Assembly (NCBI GenBank): GCA_030388725.1
Contig: CP128857.1
Coordinates: forward strand, 3,348,001-3,412,000
Source of the DNA: Prodigiosinella aquatilis
GTDB taxonomy: Bacteria; Pseudomonadota; Gammaproteobacteria; Enterobacterales; Enterobacteriaceae
DNA: 64,000 nt
Direction of reading: 5' to 3'
Part shown: positions 1 through 9,095 of the stretch, one piece after another
Position numbering within the stretch: position 1 is the stretch's first letter
Layout of the letters: each line of letters begins with the position of its first letter
Made by a program: the position numbers and the translations under genes
Notes under the pieces: generated by a model
What the model was told of the DNA's origin: nothing
What the model saw: the letters and a program-made list of their open reading frames with translations, nothing else
Databases searched by the model: none

Positions 1-968
1 GGCTTACCATCCACACCATAACGAGTCTGACGGAAAATTACCGGACCAGGCGAGGTTAATTTAATTACCGCTGCAATCAATAGCATCAGTGGAAAAATAA
101 TCAAAAGAATGCTTGAGGACAAAATAATATCTTCCAACCTTTTGAGTACCTGGTTAATACCGTTTATTGGCGTGTCAACAAGCGACACAATTGATACGCC
201 GTTCACCTCTTCGCTACCGATTTGCAGAATGCTCAGTGAAGAGGTGTCGGGGATAAGCATGACCGAGCAAGTGGTATTGAGTAACTCCCAAACCAGACTT
301 TTTATCTTCATCTCTTCAGACATCGGCATGGCAATATAAACTCTGTCGATATTACCGTTTCTGGCTTCCTGGACCAGCGTCTGAAAGTCACCAGCATAAG
401 GAAAATCCATCTGTTGCTTCTGGGCACTATCGTCATAAATACCTACGACGTTAAATCCCATCCACCGGGCATCATTAAAGCTCCTGGCCAGATTGATCCC
501 CACTGGTAGCGCTCCTGCAATTGCAACATTGCGAGAAAATTTTCTCATTTGCAGAATTAATCGAGTCATCATCCTGATACTCAAACGACTGAGGAATAAA
601 CCCACAGAAACCCAGAAATACCACTGCAAAAATAAACTAATACGAATAAAATCGGAATCAATACCGAATAACATAGTGATAAAATAAGTAACGATAATAC
701 TCAGTGACCAGCTCTGCAGCAAAATGATTATTTCCGTCGTAAACTTCACGCCTCGCCAGGGGTGATATACGTTCTCTATTTCGCCAATCATCATAAAAAC
801 GGCCAGAGAGATAAGAACCAACACCATCTTTTCGTTAAAAAAGATATCATTCCTCACTAAATAAAAAAAATAGACTGAAAGAAGAATAATTGTCACATCA
901 GCAAAACGCTGCACCATTAGAATAACTGATGTGCTTGCTCTGATTTGAGCACTTTTAAAATTTGTCAT
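1..968 (-). CDS. wcaJ: Undecaprenyl-phosphate sugar-1-phosphate transferase, 3' end missing
   Basis: This is the initiating glycosyl-phosphate transferase of the exopolysaccharide, loading the first sugar-1-phosphate onto undecaprenyl phosphate in the inner membrane. About 322 N-terminal residues are present from an ATG at 968, and the gene runs off the left edge (family length about 460). The N-terminal part is strongly hydrophobic with several membrane segments. The last visible residues, SPGPVIFRQTRYGVDGKP, match the start of the cytoplasmic bacterial sugar transferase domain of the WcaJ/WbaP family. It lies 84 bp downstream of manB on the same strand, the wcaJ place in colanic acid operons. 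Whether it transfers glucose or galactose cannot be told from this part. Confidence 0.9.
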   Translation of the reverse strand, partial: MTNFKSAQIRASTSVILMVQRFADVTIILLSVYFFYLVRNDIFFNEKMVLVLISLAVFMMIGEIENVYHPWRGVKFTTEIIILLQSWSLSIIVTYFITMLFGIDSDFIRISLFLQWYFWVSVGLFLSRLSIRMMTRLILQMRKFSRNVAIAGALPVGINLARSFNDARWMGFNVVGIYDDSAQKQQMDFPYAGDFQTLVQEARNGNIDRVYIAMPMSEEMKIKSLVWELLNTTCSVMLIPDTSSLSILQIGSEEVNGVSIVSLVDTPINGINQVLKRLEDIILSSSILLIIFPLMLLIAAVIKLTSPGPVIFRQTRYGVDGK

Positions 969-1052
969 AATATACCCATCATGTAGCAAAATATCTCACT
1001 GTGATACTGAGCTTTTTACTAAATGGAAATATCGAAATAACAGAACCGATTT

Positions 1053-2426
1053 TTACAATCGCAACAGAGATAATATATCCTGTGTTTTTTGCTTCATCAG
1101 GTCGGGATTATTTCTAGATTCAACATTTAGTCTGACAACCGGCTCGGTATTTGAACTGCGTAAGTTAAATCGCCAGTCGATAAACTCCAGAGTCATACCG
1201 TCGGTTTTATCTACCGATAATGCTTGAGATGAGAAGTGATCATAGACTCTGGCGATAGCCGTATCCGGCGACGACAGTACACTGTTAATCTCACCGGATG
1301 AGGGATAAGCACATATTCTGTCACAGACCAGTTTACTCAACGTAGTTTGTTTGGTACACATCAGTTCTGCAACCAGCAACCAGGGGATCATTCCGCTATC
1401 GCAATAGGAGAAATCACGGAAATAGTGATGTGCACTCATTTCACCGCCATAGACGGCATCTTCTTTACGCATCCTTTCTTTAATAAAAGCATGGCCAGTC
1501 TTCGACATTACCGGTTTCCCTCCCGCTTTTTTTACGACGTCAATGGTATTCCAGCTCAGTCGGGGATCGTGAATAATTACACTGCCCGGCTGCTTATCTA
1601 AAAAAGCCTCAGCTAGCAATCCGACAATATAATAACCTTCGATGAATTCCCCCCGATTATCGAAAAAGAAGCAGCGATCAAAGTCGCCATCGAAAGCGAT
1701 GCCACAATCTGCCTTATGCTGTAATACCGCCTGTGCGGTTTCTGCCCGACATTCTGGTAATAAAGGATTTGGGATGCCATTGGGAAAATGGCCATCGGGC
1801 GTGTTATGCACTTTGACAAATGTCAGAGGAATAGCCTGTTGCTGAAAACGTTTTTCCACAGCATCAATGACGTGTCCAGCTGCACCGTTTCCAATATTGA
1901 ATATCAATTTCATCGGAGTAAAATTTTCAGGGTTGATATAACCCATCAGATGATCGACATATTCGCTAAGCAATGAAAGTGTCCGATAACTCCCCCGTTG
2001 CTGTTCAATGACAGGAGGGAATTGATTAATCTCAGCCAGACGCTGTATATCCCGCAAACCTGTATCGCCGCTCACCGGTCTGGCACCGGTGCGCACCAGT
2101 TTCATTCCATTATAATCGATTGGGTTATGGCTGGCAGTTATTTCGATACCACCATCAATCCCTAAATAGAAAGTGGCAAAATAGATCTCTTCTGTCCCAC
2201 TCAACCCTATATCGATAACATCAGTTCCCGCATCCCTTAATCCCTCCGTTAGCGCTCTTTTCAAGGCCTCACTGGTTAATCTGACATCTCCGCCAACCAC
2301 CACATTTTTAGGTTTAAAAAACTCACCATAAGCGCGACCAATACGATAGGAAATATCTTCATTTAATTCACTACCTAAACGCCCACGAATATCGTAGGCT
2401 TTAAAACATGTTAGAGGAAAAGTCAT
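1053..2426 (-). CDS. manB: Phosphomannomutase
   Basis: It converts mannose-6-phosphate to mannose-1-phosphate for GDP-mannose synthesis (cpsG/manB of the colanic acid operon). The 457 residues match the family length. The phosphoserine loop TASHNP is at about residues 97-102 (Ser99), the metal loop DGDFDR lies in the middle, the sugar loop GGEMSAHH follows, and the phosphate-binding RSSNTEP is near the C-terminus, so it looks fully functional. It follows manC by 74 bp and precedes wcaJ. Its product is used by ManC and then by Gmd and Fcl in the same operon to make GDP-fucose. Confidence 0.93.
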   Translation of the reverse strand: MTFPLTCFKAYDIRGRLGSELNEDISYRIGRAYGEFFKPKNVVVGGDVRLTSEALKRALTEGLRDAGTDVIDIGLSGTEEIYFATFYLGIDGGIEITASHNPIDYNGMKLVRTGARPVSGDTGLRDIQRLAEINQFPPVIEQQRGSYRTLSLLSEYVDHLMGYINPENFTPMKLIFNIGNGAAGHVIDAVEKRFQQQAIPLTFVKVHNTPDGHFPNGIPNPLLPECRAETAQAVLQHKADCGIAFDGDFDRCFFFDNRGEFIEGYYIVGLLAEAFLDKQPGSVIIHDPRLSWNTIDVVKKAGGKPVMSKTGHAFIKERMRKEDAVYGGEMSAHHYFRDFSYCDSGMIPWLLVAELMCTKQTTLSKLVCDRICAYPSSGEINSVLSSPDTAIARVYDHFSSQALSVDKTDGMTLEFIDWRFNLRSSNTEPVVRLNVESRNNPDLMKQKTQDILSLLRL

Positions 2427-2500
2427 ACCATATCCTTAGATATATTAAAGTAAGCTCATCTATTCAGTTATAGAAAACAAAACTGTTTGTTTTTTATTAC

Positions 2501-3973
2501 TTAGATACGACCATAGCGATCTTTTAATCGGACAATATCATCTTCAGAAATATAAGAACCGGTACGCACCTCAATTAATTCCAGAGGGATCATGCCAGGA
2601 TTCTCTAGGCAATGTTGTTCACCCAGAGGAATATAAATAGACTCATTTTCACTGATTAATTGCGTAGTCGTACCTTTGGTGACTTTTGCCGTTCCTCCAA
2701 CAACAATCCAGTGTTCTGCCCGGTGATAATGCATATGCAAAGACAATCCTTCTCCGGGTTTTACCGTAATGCGTTTAACCTGATAGCGTTCCCCTGTATC
2801 AATGGAGTCATACCTCCCCCAGGGACGATAAACCTCCCGATGGATATAATGTTCAGAACGCCCTTGTAACTTAAGCAACTCGACTATTTTCTTAACGTCC
2901 TGCACTCGTTCACGGCTGGCCACCAACAACGCGTCCTTGGTCTGAACAATAATCAGGTTTTCTACCCCTACAGTAGTCACCAACCCAGACTCAGCATGGA
3001 CATAGTTACCGACTGAGTGGTAGTTCAGCACATCGCCATGATGAACATTGCCGTGACCATCCTTATCACTTATTTCCCATAATGATGACCAGGAACCTAC
3101 ATCACTCCATCCCGCACTTATCGGCACAACGACTGCATCATCAGTTTGCTCCATGACGGCGTAATCGATAGATTCGTCCGGGCAGTCCATGAAAGCCGCT
3201 CTATCCACTCGCAAAAAATCCAGATCGGGGATGGTCAGACCCACAGCGGCCTGACATGCGGCCAGAATATCGGGACGGCAGCGCTCAATCTCCTCCAAAT
3301 AGCGGCTGGCGCGAAACAGGAACATCCCGCTATTCCAGTAATACTCCCCACTTTCGAGATACTGCCGGGCGGTGTCAACGTCCGGTTTTTCGACAAATTG
3401 AGCGACATGGTAAGCAATGTCCGTTGCAGTCTGTAGAGAGTATGGGTTACCGCGCTTAATGTAACCATAACCGATTTCGGGCGCATCAGGCACAATACCA
3501 AAAGTCACCAGATTACCGGCTGCTGCCAGGGGAATAGCACTAAGTACCGTTTGCCGGAATATTTCCTCGTCACGAATAACATGATCGGCAGAGAGGATTA
3601 ATAACAACGGGTCATCATCCCCGTCACCATTGTCAATGATGCTATTTAACGATGGTGATTTTTTAGTCACGAATAATGACGCCAGCGCAATGGCTGGTGC
3701 CGTATTTCGTCCTTCAGGTTCGAGAATAATATTTTTGGTCAACTTACCCATCTGCCCCAATTGTTCCGCGACAACAAAGCGGTGTGCTTCGTTGCAAATA
3801 ACAATCGGGTCTTCACAAGCAATACCATCAAGACGCTTAATAGTGGTTTGCAACATGGAGCTCAGACCGTCGAGACACAAAAATTGTTTGGGATACAAGG
3901 TGCGGGAAAGAGGCCACAGTCGACTACCATTACCGCCGGCCATAATAACGGGATACAACGGAGAACTTTTCAT
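2501..3973 (-). CDS. manC: Mannose-1-phosphate guanylyltransferase (type II, with cupin domain)
   Basis: It makes GDP-mannose from mannose-1-phosphate and GTP. The N-terminal nucleotidyltransferase motif MAGGNGSRLWPLSR is plain, and the C-terminal third is a cupin-like mannose-6-phosphate isomerase domain (RPWGRYDSI, then HMHYHRAEHW). I chose the ATG at 3973 (490 residues): a GGGGG ribosome site lies just upstream, and the alternative GTG at 3979 overlaps the wcaI stop. wcaI ends 2 bases before this ATG, so translation is probably coupled. The gene order wcaI-manC-manB is as in colanic acid loci. Confidence 0.93.
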   Translation of the reverse strand: MKSSPLYPVIMAGGNGSRLWPLSRTLYPKQFLCLDGLSSMLQTTIKRLDGIACEDPIVICNEAHRFVVAEQLGQMGKLTKNIILEPEGRNTAPAIALASLFVTKKSPSLNSIIDNGDGDDDPLLLILSADHVIRDEEIFRQTVLSAIPLAAAGNLVTFGIVPDAPEIGYGYIKRGNPYSLQTATDIAYHVAQFVEKPDVDTARQYLESGEYYWNSGMFLFRASRYLEEIERCRPDILAACQAAVGLTIPDLDFLRVDRAAFMDCPDESIDYAVMEQTDDAVVVPISAGWSDVGSWSSLWEISDKDGHGNVHHGDVLNYHSVGNYVHAESGLVTTVGVENLIIVQTKDALLVASRERVQDVKKIVELLKLQGRSEHYIHREVYRPWGRYDSIDTGERYQVKRITVKPGEGLSLHMHYHRAEHWIVVGGTAKVTKGTTTQLISENESIYIPLGEQHCLENPGMIPLELIEVRTGSYISEDDIVRLKDRYGRI

Positions 3974-3975
3974 TA

Positions 3976-5193
3976 TCACCCCCTGATGTCGGCAATGAAC
4001 TGGCTCAAAATGTTTTCTTTATCAAGTGACCGCCGAGCATATTCCTGAGCAATCGCATTGTATTTAGGCAGGGTTAAAGCGTAAGTGATCCCGGAAAGCA
4101 AACATTCAAAAGATTCCGGTTCCACGCAAGTCGCTATACCCTTATGCATGAGACATAAACGCCCTAATTCGGTATCTTTCTCCGCGGTTATCACGGCATT
4201 TCCTCCGACAGCAAGAATATTGGTCAGTTTGGACGGTAAAACGGCATCTGCCGCGCCTTTACGTTGAATAACCAGATGACAATCGGCCATTTTTAGTAAT
4301 GCGGGCAGTTGCTCATAAGGCTGTAATGGTTTAAACACAACTCGTGTTAGCTGCTTTTCAATCACGCTTTTTTCAAGTCTGGCTTTACCTGCACCTTCCC
4401 CGATGATGAGAAAAATAATGTCTTGATCCTGCAACTGCTCTGCAACGGAAATAACAGTTTCTAGTCCCTGTTTTTCGCCAATATTTCCGGAATAAAGCAC
4501 AATCTTTTTATCGGTGGCTAACCCCAACTGGTGGCGTAAGATATCGACACTCATCTCATCGACGTTGAGGAAACGTTCTATTTCTGTCCAGTTAGGGAAA
4601 AACAGTGTGTTAGAGGCACATACGCCTTTTTTAATGGCCTGACTGGCCATTGAATGTGAAATAAGAGAAACGTAATCGACTGAGCACAAACATTTTTTTT
4701 CAAACGCTCTGGCCAACCGGGCAAAACGGCCCTCACTGGCCATGCCCAGACCCAACATGGCATCCACTTCAAAATCCTGAATATGCAACACGGTTTTCGC
4801 CCGCGTTAATCGGGATAACATCAACATACCTGGTACGGCAATCAGAGTAGGCGCAATAGCAATGATCCTATCTGGCTTCCACCTTCTTTGCGCCAGCAAA
4901 GGAAACAGTGAACTCAACGCAAAACTACTCAAATGAATCAGACGATTCAACGTGCTGGGCTTGGTAGGTATATAAATAGGGGTACGGTACACAGTGAGGT
5001 TACCGTTTACCTCCTTTCGATAACGCCACGCACTGTAACCTCGGTGGACTTGCCATTCAGGATAATAAGGCGGCGTGGTGATAACGTGAACGTCATGGCC
5101 TTGTGCTGCCATCCACTCTGCCATTTCACCCGTGTATCGCCCTATCCCGGTTAATTCAGGCTTGTAATTAATTCCGTAAATCACTATTTTCAT
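3976..5193 (-). CDS. wcaI: Colanic-acid-type glycosyltransferase WcaI
   Basis: A GT4-type glycosyltransferase of the WcaI family, acting on the lipid-linked repeat unit at the cytoplasmic membrane face. The ATG at 5193 gives MKIVIYGINYKPELTGIGRY, the usual family start; a longer reading from 5226 adds 11 unlikely residues. The middle has the domain-linker region (IVLYSGNIGEKQGLET) and the C-terminal half the nucleotide-sugar domain (LPSKLTNILAVGG). It lies between fcl and manC, with no gmm/wcaH gene before it, unlike the E. coli locus. The exact linkage is inferred only from family membership. Confidence 0.88.
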   Translation of the reverse strand: MKIVIYGINYKPELTGIGRYTGEMAEWMAAQGHDVHVITTPPYYPEWQVHRGYSAWRYRKEVNGNLTVYRTPIYIPTKPSTLNRLIHLSSFALSSLFPLLAQRRWKPDRIIAIAPTLIAVPGMLMLSRLTRAKTVLHIQDFEVDAMLGLGMASEGRFARLARAFEKKCLCSVDYVSLISHSMASQAIKKGVCASNTLFFPNWTEIERFLNVDEMSVDILRHQLGLATDKKIVLYSGNIGEKQGLETVISVAEQLQDQDIIFLIIGEGAGKARLEKSVIEKQLTRVVFKPLQPYEQLPALLKMADCHLVIQRKGAADAVLPSKLTNILAVGGNAVITAEKDTELGRLCLMHKGIATCVEPESFECLLSGITYALTLPKYNAIAQEYARRSLDKENILSQFIADIRG

Positions 5194-5263
5194 CGGCCAA
5201 GCTTTCCCCCCACGGAATAACATCACCGTCTATTGGGTAATTAACAAAACAATCAGAGAGCAA

Positions 5264-5303
5264 CACATCACATCACGTCATGATGTGATGTGATGTGATG
5301 TGA
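5264..5303. repeat. GTGAT pentanucleotide tandem repeat forming a hairpin, fcl-wcaI gap
   Basis: The 5-base unit TGATG/GTGAT repeats about four and a half times from 5281 to 5303. Its left part pairs with the reverse complement at 5264-5275, giving a perfect 12-bp stem (CACATCACATCA / TGATGTGATGTG) with a 5-base loop. It lies inside the polysaccharide operon between fcl and wcaI, where E. coli has gmm. There is no T tract in the reading direction, so a plain terminator is not indicated. A slippage-prone or mRNA-processing element is possible. Confidence 0.7.
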
Positions 5304-5337
5304 ATTCAGACAGGAATAAAGTGCCAGGAAGAGCTGA

Positions 5338-6303
5338 TCATGTTCGAAAAGCCGATTGATTATTAAGGAACCATTGATAAGTCTGTTTTAACCCGTCCTC
5401 CAGTGAAATCGTAGCGTGCCAGCCAAGGTTTTTAAGCCGCGTGACATCCAACAGTTTACGCGGTGTGCCGTCCGGTTTCGTCGCATCAAACAGGATATTG
5501 CCACTATATCCCACCACACGGGCTATGGTTTCCGCCAATTCTCTGATGGTGCAATCAACCCCGGTTCCCACATTAATATGAGACAGCATCGGCTGGGTGT
5601 TAGCCTGATAGATCGCAACATCCAGCTCCATAACATACACGCTGGCGGCGGTCATATCGTCTACATGCAAAAATTCACGCATTGGATTCCCACTGCCCCA
5701 TACCCATATTTCGGGCGTATTGTTCAGTGCTGCTTCGTGGAAACGGCGCATCAGCGCGGGAATAACATGGGATTGAGTTGGATGAAAGTTATCGCCTGGC
5801 CCATAAAGGTTGGTGGGCATAACCGAACGGTAATCTCGGTGATACTGACGATTATAAGATTCGCACAACTTGATCCCAGCAATTTTCGCCGTTGCATAAG
5901 GTGCATTAGTTTCTTCCAGAGCACCGGTCAGCAACTGGCTTTCCTGTATTGGCTGCACCGCCATTTTAGGGTATATACAGGATGATCCCAGGAACAGCAG
6001 TCGATTGACATCATGGCAATGTGCGGCATGAATGATATTGCTTTCAATCATCAGATTTTGATAAATAAAATCAGCTGGATAGGTGTTATTTGCGACAATA
6101 CCACCGACTTTAGCTGCCGCCAGATAAACCTGATCAATCTTCTCCTGGGAAAAAAAACGATCCACTGCTTTGGCGTCAATCAGATCTAACTCGGCTCTGT
6201 CGCGCAATACCAGTTCAATATCATCTCTTTTTGCCAACAGGCGTACAATAGCGGAACCTACCATACCCTTATGGCCTGCCACATAGATGCGTTGTTTGTT
6301 CAT
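5338..6303 (-). CDS. fcl: GDP-L-fucose synthase
   Basis: The epimerase/reductase makes GDP-L-fucose from the 4-keto-6-deoxymannose product of Gmd, using NADPH. The ATG at 6303 gives MNKQRIYVAGHKGMVGSAIV with the Rossmann nucleotide-binding loop at the N-terminus; the longer reading from 6384 would overlap gmd. The SDR catalytic residues are visible in LGSSCIYP (Ser) and YATAK (Tyr and Lys). The length of 321 residues is as in the family. It starts 7 bases after the gmd stop, so the two are translationally close. The sugar supports a fucosylated polymer. Confidence 0.95.
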   Translation of the reverse strand: MNKQRIYVAGHKGMVGSAIVRLLAKRDDIELVLRDRAELDLIDAKAVDRFFSQEKIDQVYLAAAKVGGIVANNTYPADFIYQNLMIESNIIHAAHCHDVNRLLFLGSSCIYPKMAVQPIQESQLLTGALEETNAPYATAKIAGIKLCESYNRQYHRDYRSVMPTNLYGPGDNFHPTQSHVIPALMRRFHEAALNNTPEIWVWGSGNPMREFLHVDDMTAASVYVMELDVAIYQANTQPMLSHINVGTGVDCTIRELAETIARVVGYSGNILFDATKPDGTPRKLLDVTRLKNLGWHATISLEDGLKQTYQWFLNNQSAFRT

Positions 6304-6310
6304 CAGCGAC

Positions 6311-7429
6311 TCACTCCATGGAAATTGATATGCCATAACCGTGTGATTTAAGTAGTTTGAATTTTTTCGCTGATTCGAGATCACTCTGCACCATTTCAGC
6401 TACCAATTCCTGTAGGGTAGTTTCGGGCACCCAACCCAGTTTTTCTTTTGCCAAAGTAGGGTCCCCGAGTAGCGTTTCCACCTCAGCCGGTCGAAAATAG
6501 CGGGGATCGACCGCAACAATCACATCACCCACCTGCACATTAACGTTGTCATCGCCGCTTACTGCCGCGACAATGCCTTTTTCATCAACGCCCTGCCCTT
6601 CAAAACGCAACGTAATTCCCAGTTCTCTAGCGGCCAGTTCAACAAATTGCCGCACTGAATACTGACTCCCGGTGGCAATAACAAAGTCCTGTGGTTTGTC
6701 TTGCTGAAGCATCAACCACTGCATTTTGACGTAATCTTTTGCATGACCCCAGTCACGCAATGAATCCATGTTGCCAAGATATAGACACGTTTCCAGGCCT
6801 TGCGAGATGTTGGACAATGCCCGAGTGATTTTCCGGGTAACAAAGGTCTCTCCACGGCGCGGAGACTCATGGTTAAACAAAATGCCGTTACAGGCATACA
6901 TGCCATAAGCTTCGCGGTAGTTGACGGTTATCCAGTAAGCGTAAAGTTTTGCCACTGCATAGGGCGAACGTGGATAAAAAGGCGTAGTCTCTTTTTGCGG
7001 GATCTCCTGAACCAGACCATACAATTCTGAGGTTGAAGCCTGGTAGAAGCGTGTTTTCTTTTCCATGCCTAAAAAACGGATGGCATCAAGCAAACGCAAG
7101 GTACCAATACCATCAACATCCGCAGTGTACTCGGGTGACTCGAAGGACACCGCCACATGGCTCATTGCGCCCAGGTTATAAACTTCATCAGGGCGGATTT
7201 CAGCCAGAAGCCGGGTTAGATTCGAAGTATCAGAGAGATCCCCATAGTGAAGAGAGAATTTCGGGTTAGTTTCGTGAGGATCCTGGTAGATATGATCAAC
7301 ACGTTCTGTATTGAATAATGAAGCACGTCGTTTAATACCATGAACCTCATAGCCTTTCTCAAGCAGAAGTTCTGCCAGATAAGACCCATCCTGCCCAGTA
7401 ATACCTGTAATAAGTGCAACTTTGGTCAT
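6311..7429 (-). CDS. gmd: GDP-mannose 4,6-dehydratase
   Basis: The first committed step to GDP-L-fucose: an NADP-dependent extended SDR enzyme. The N-terminal nucleotide loop GITGQDGSYLAE is intact. The catalytic Tyr/Lys are in YPRSPYAVAK, and the conserved RDWGHAKDYV is present. The 372 residues match the E. coli enzyme. It lies between wcaF and fcl, exactly the colanic acid order, about 30 bases after wcaF. Confidence 0.96.
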   Translation of the reverse strand: MTKVALITGITGQDGSYLAELLLEKGYEVHGIKRRASLFNTERVDHIYQDPHETNPKFSLHYGDLSDTSNLTRLLAEIRPDEVYNLGAMSHVAVSFESPEYTADVDGIGTLRLLDAIRFLGMEKKTRFYQASTSELYGLVQEIPQKETTPFYPRSPYAVAKLYAYWITVNYREAYGMYACNGILFNHESPRRGETFVTRKITRALSNISQGLETCLYLGNMDSLRDWGHAKDYVKMQWLMLQQDKPQDFVIATGSQYSVRQFVELAARELGITLRFEGQGVDEKGIVAAVSGDDNVNVQVGDVIVAVDPRYFRPAEVETLLGDPTLAKEKLGWVPETTLQELVAEMVQSDLESAKKFKLLKSHGYGISISME

Positions 7430-7459
7430 ATTAACCCCATTAATAAAAAATAAGTAATG

Positions 7460-7999
7460 TCAGACTTTATCCCGAATTTTTACTGCTGGAGTCCCCCGAT
7501 AAATAGCGTTATTTTGCAAATTATTAAATACTGAACTGCGTGCCCCAACTACACATTCATTCTCGATACTCACACCAGGTGAAACAAAGACATCAGTGGC
7601 TAACCAGCAAGAATCTCCAATATAAATAGGTTTCTCTATAATATCGAAACCGGATGAGAGGTAATCATGACTGCCCGTACACAAATAACAACGTTGAGAT
7701 ATTATGGAATGATGGCCGATACGAATTTTGCCCAAGGTATATAACACCACATCATCACCAATCCATGAATAATCTCCAATGGTGAGTTTCCAGGGATAAG
7801 TTATTTTTGCCGACTGCCTTATCAGAACATTTTTACCAATTTTGGCACCAAATACTCTGAGCAGAAAAACTCTCCAGCGATAACAAAATTGCGGTGACCA
7901 GGAAAAAAGTGTTGCCTGAACCGCCCACCAGATAATGACAATTAATGATGAACGTCCTCTAAAGCCTGGAGGAAGGCTAAATTTATCAAGTTCATACAT
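7460..7999 (-). CDS. wcaF: WcaF-like O-acetyltransferase
   Basis: A 179-residue left-handed beta-helix (hexapeptide repeat) acetyltransferase that probably decorates the repeat unit with O-acetyl groups from acetyl-CoA. The N-terminal part has the WcaF-type start (ELDKFSLPPGFRGRSS) and one hydrophobic stretch. The C-terminal half has hexapeptide repeats (IGDDVVLYTLGKIRIGHHS and following) ending in YRGTPAVKIRDK, typical of the family. Its start overlaps the end of the upstream glycosyltransferase by 8 bases. The acceptor sugar is unknown. Confidence 0.87.
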   Translation of the reverse strand: MYELDKFSLPPGFRGRSSLIVIIWWAVQATLFSWSPQFCYRWRVFLLRVFGAKIGKNVLIRQSAKITYPWKLTIGDYSWIGDDVVLYTLGKIRIGHHSIISQRCYLCTGSHDYLSSGFDIIEKPIYIGDSCWLATDVFVSPGVSIENECVVGARSSVFNNLQNNAIYRGTPAVKIRDKV

Positions 8000-9092
8000 C
8001 GGTAAAATCCTTCATTAGTTGCTGCAATTTTAACCGATTCTTTGCCACCAGAATTTGAAACTGATTCTTACGATGATTTTTCGCGCGTTGTACGTCGCTC
8101 ATTGGCGTCGCTGTGATATATGACACCACAGCATCAATGAATAAATCAGGACATTCTCTCTCTGGCGGCAGTCCTACGCTGATTCCATCCAGAGAAGAAA
8201 TCATCTCTTTCATACAGCCAGTTTCGCTGCCAATCAGCAATGCGCCTTGCTGCGCAGCTTCATATAACACCAATGGTTCTGCTTCATTTTTATAAACGGA
8301 AGGAAATAAAAAGATATCAATATTACTAAAAAACGCTTTCTTGAGTTCGCCATACACAGGACCAATATATTTTACATTATGATTATTTTCACACAACTCA
8401 GTAACAATTCTTTTGGATACTTCATCCGCGAACGGCCCAGCCAGAATAAACGTAAAAGGAATGGTGGTTTTATTTAATGATTCAATCGTCTTGGATATAA
8501 TTCCAATCCCTTTATCAAGACACAGATTCGATAAATGCCCCAGAGTAAGCGTTGAGTCATGTCGCCGCTGCTGTGTACAGCATTCCGCATCATTAAAAAA
8601 AGAGGCATTGGAAATCGTGATAAAATTTTTTATAGGTATACCATAAAGTCTTGAAAGCGACGCACCCATATTATCGCTAAGAACAATATGTCGAACATTT
8701 CCTTGTAGCACTTTCACCAATTTCTTGAACAGTTTTTTTTGCGTATGAATATAGTTAAAAGAGTGATGATGAATAATAATAGAACATTTGAACCAACTCA
8801 ATAATCCAAGATACAGATAATCGAAAACCTGCCCACGATCTCCGTTAATCGGCCGATAGACTTTCTTGTCTGGACTGAACACACAATACTTTAAGATTCT
8901 TATCATTACCCATAATGCGTGGAATATTTTAACCAGTTTCCAGCGCCGGGTATGCGTCTTCAGATTGCACCAGTGTGGCGTAGTATCAATAACAACAACA
9001 GCAATATTTTCATTTAATACACGGTTGTACATCGCCAAATTAATATTTGACATCCCATGTACCGGCGGTGGCATATCCACTAAAAATAACAC
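7992..9092 (-). CDS. Glycosyltransferase, GT4 type
   Basis: A 366-residue retaining glycosyltransferase of the GT4 (GT-B) type. The C-terminal domain has the acceptor-domain signature FLFPSVYKNEAEPLVLYEA, with its two spaced glutamates. The N-terminus carries a Gly-poor version of the usual first strand (LFLVDMPPPVHGMSN). The start is a GTG at 9092, preceded by an AAGGA ribosome site in the end of the upstream gene. It is not an obvious orthologue of a named colanic acid transferase. Donor and acceptor are unknown; its place in the operon makes repeat-unit assembly likely. Confidence 0.8.
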   Translation of the reverse strand: MLFLVDMPPPVHGMSNINLAMYNRVLNENIAVVVIDTTPHWCNLKTHTRRWKLVKIFHALWVMIRILKYCVFSPDKKVYRPINGDRGQVFDYLYLGLLSWFKCSIIIHHHSFNYIHTQKKLFKKLVKVLQGNVRHIVLSDNMGASLSRLYGIPIKNFITISNASFFNDAECCTQQRRHDSTLTLGHLSNLCLDKGIGIISKTIESLNKTTIPFTFILAGPFADEVSKRIVTELCENNHNVKYIGPVYGELKKAFFSNIDIFLFPSVYKNEAEPLVLYEAAQQGALLIGSETGCMKEMISSLDGISVGLPPERECPDLFIDAVVSYITATPMSDVQRAKNHRKNQFQILVAKNRLKLQQLMKDFTDV

Positions 9093-9095
9093 GAT

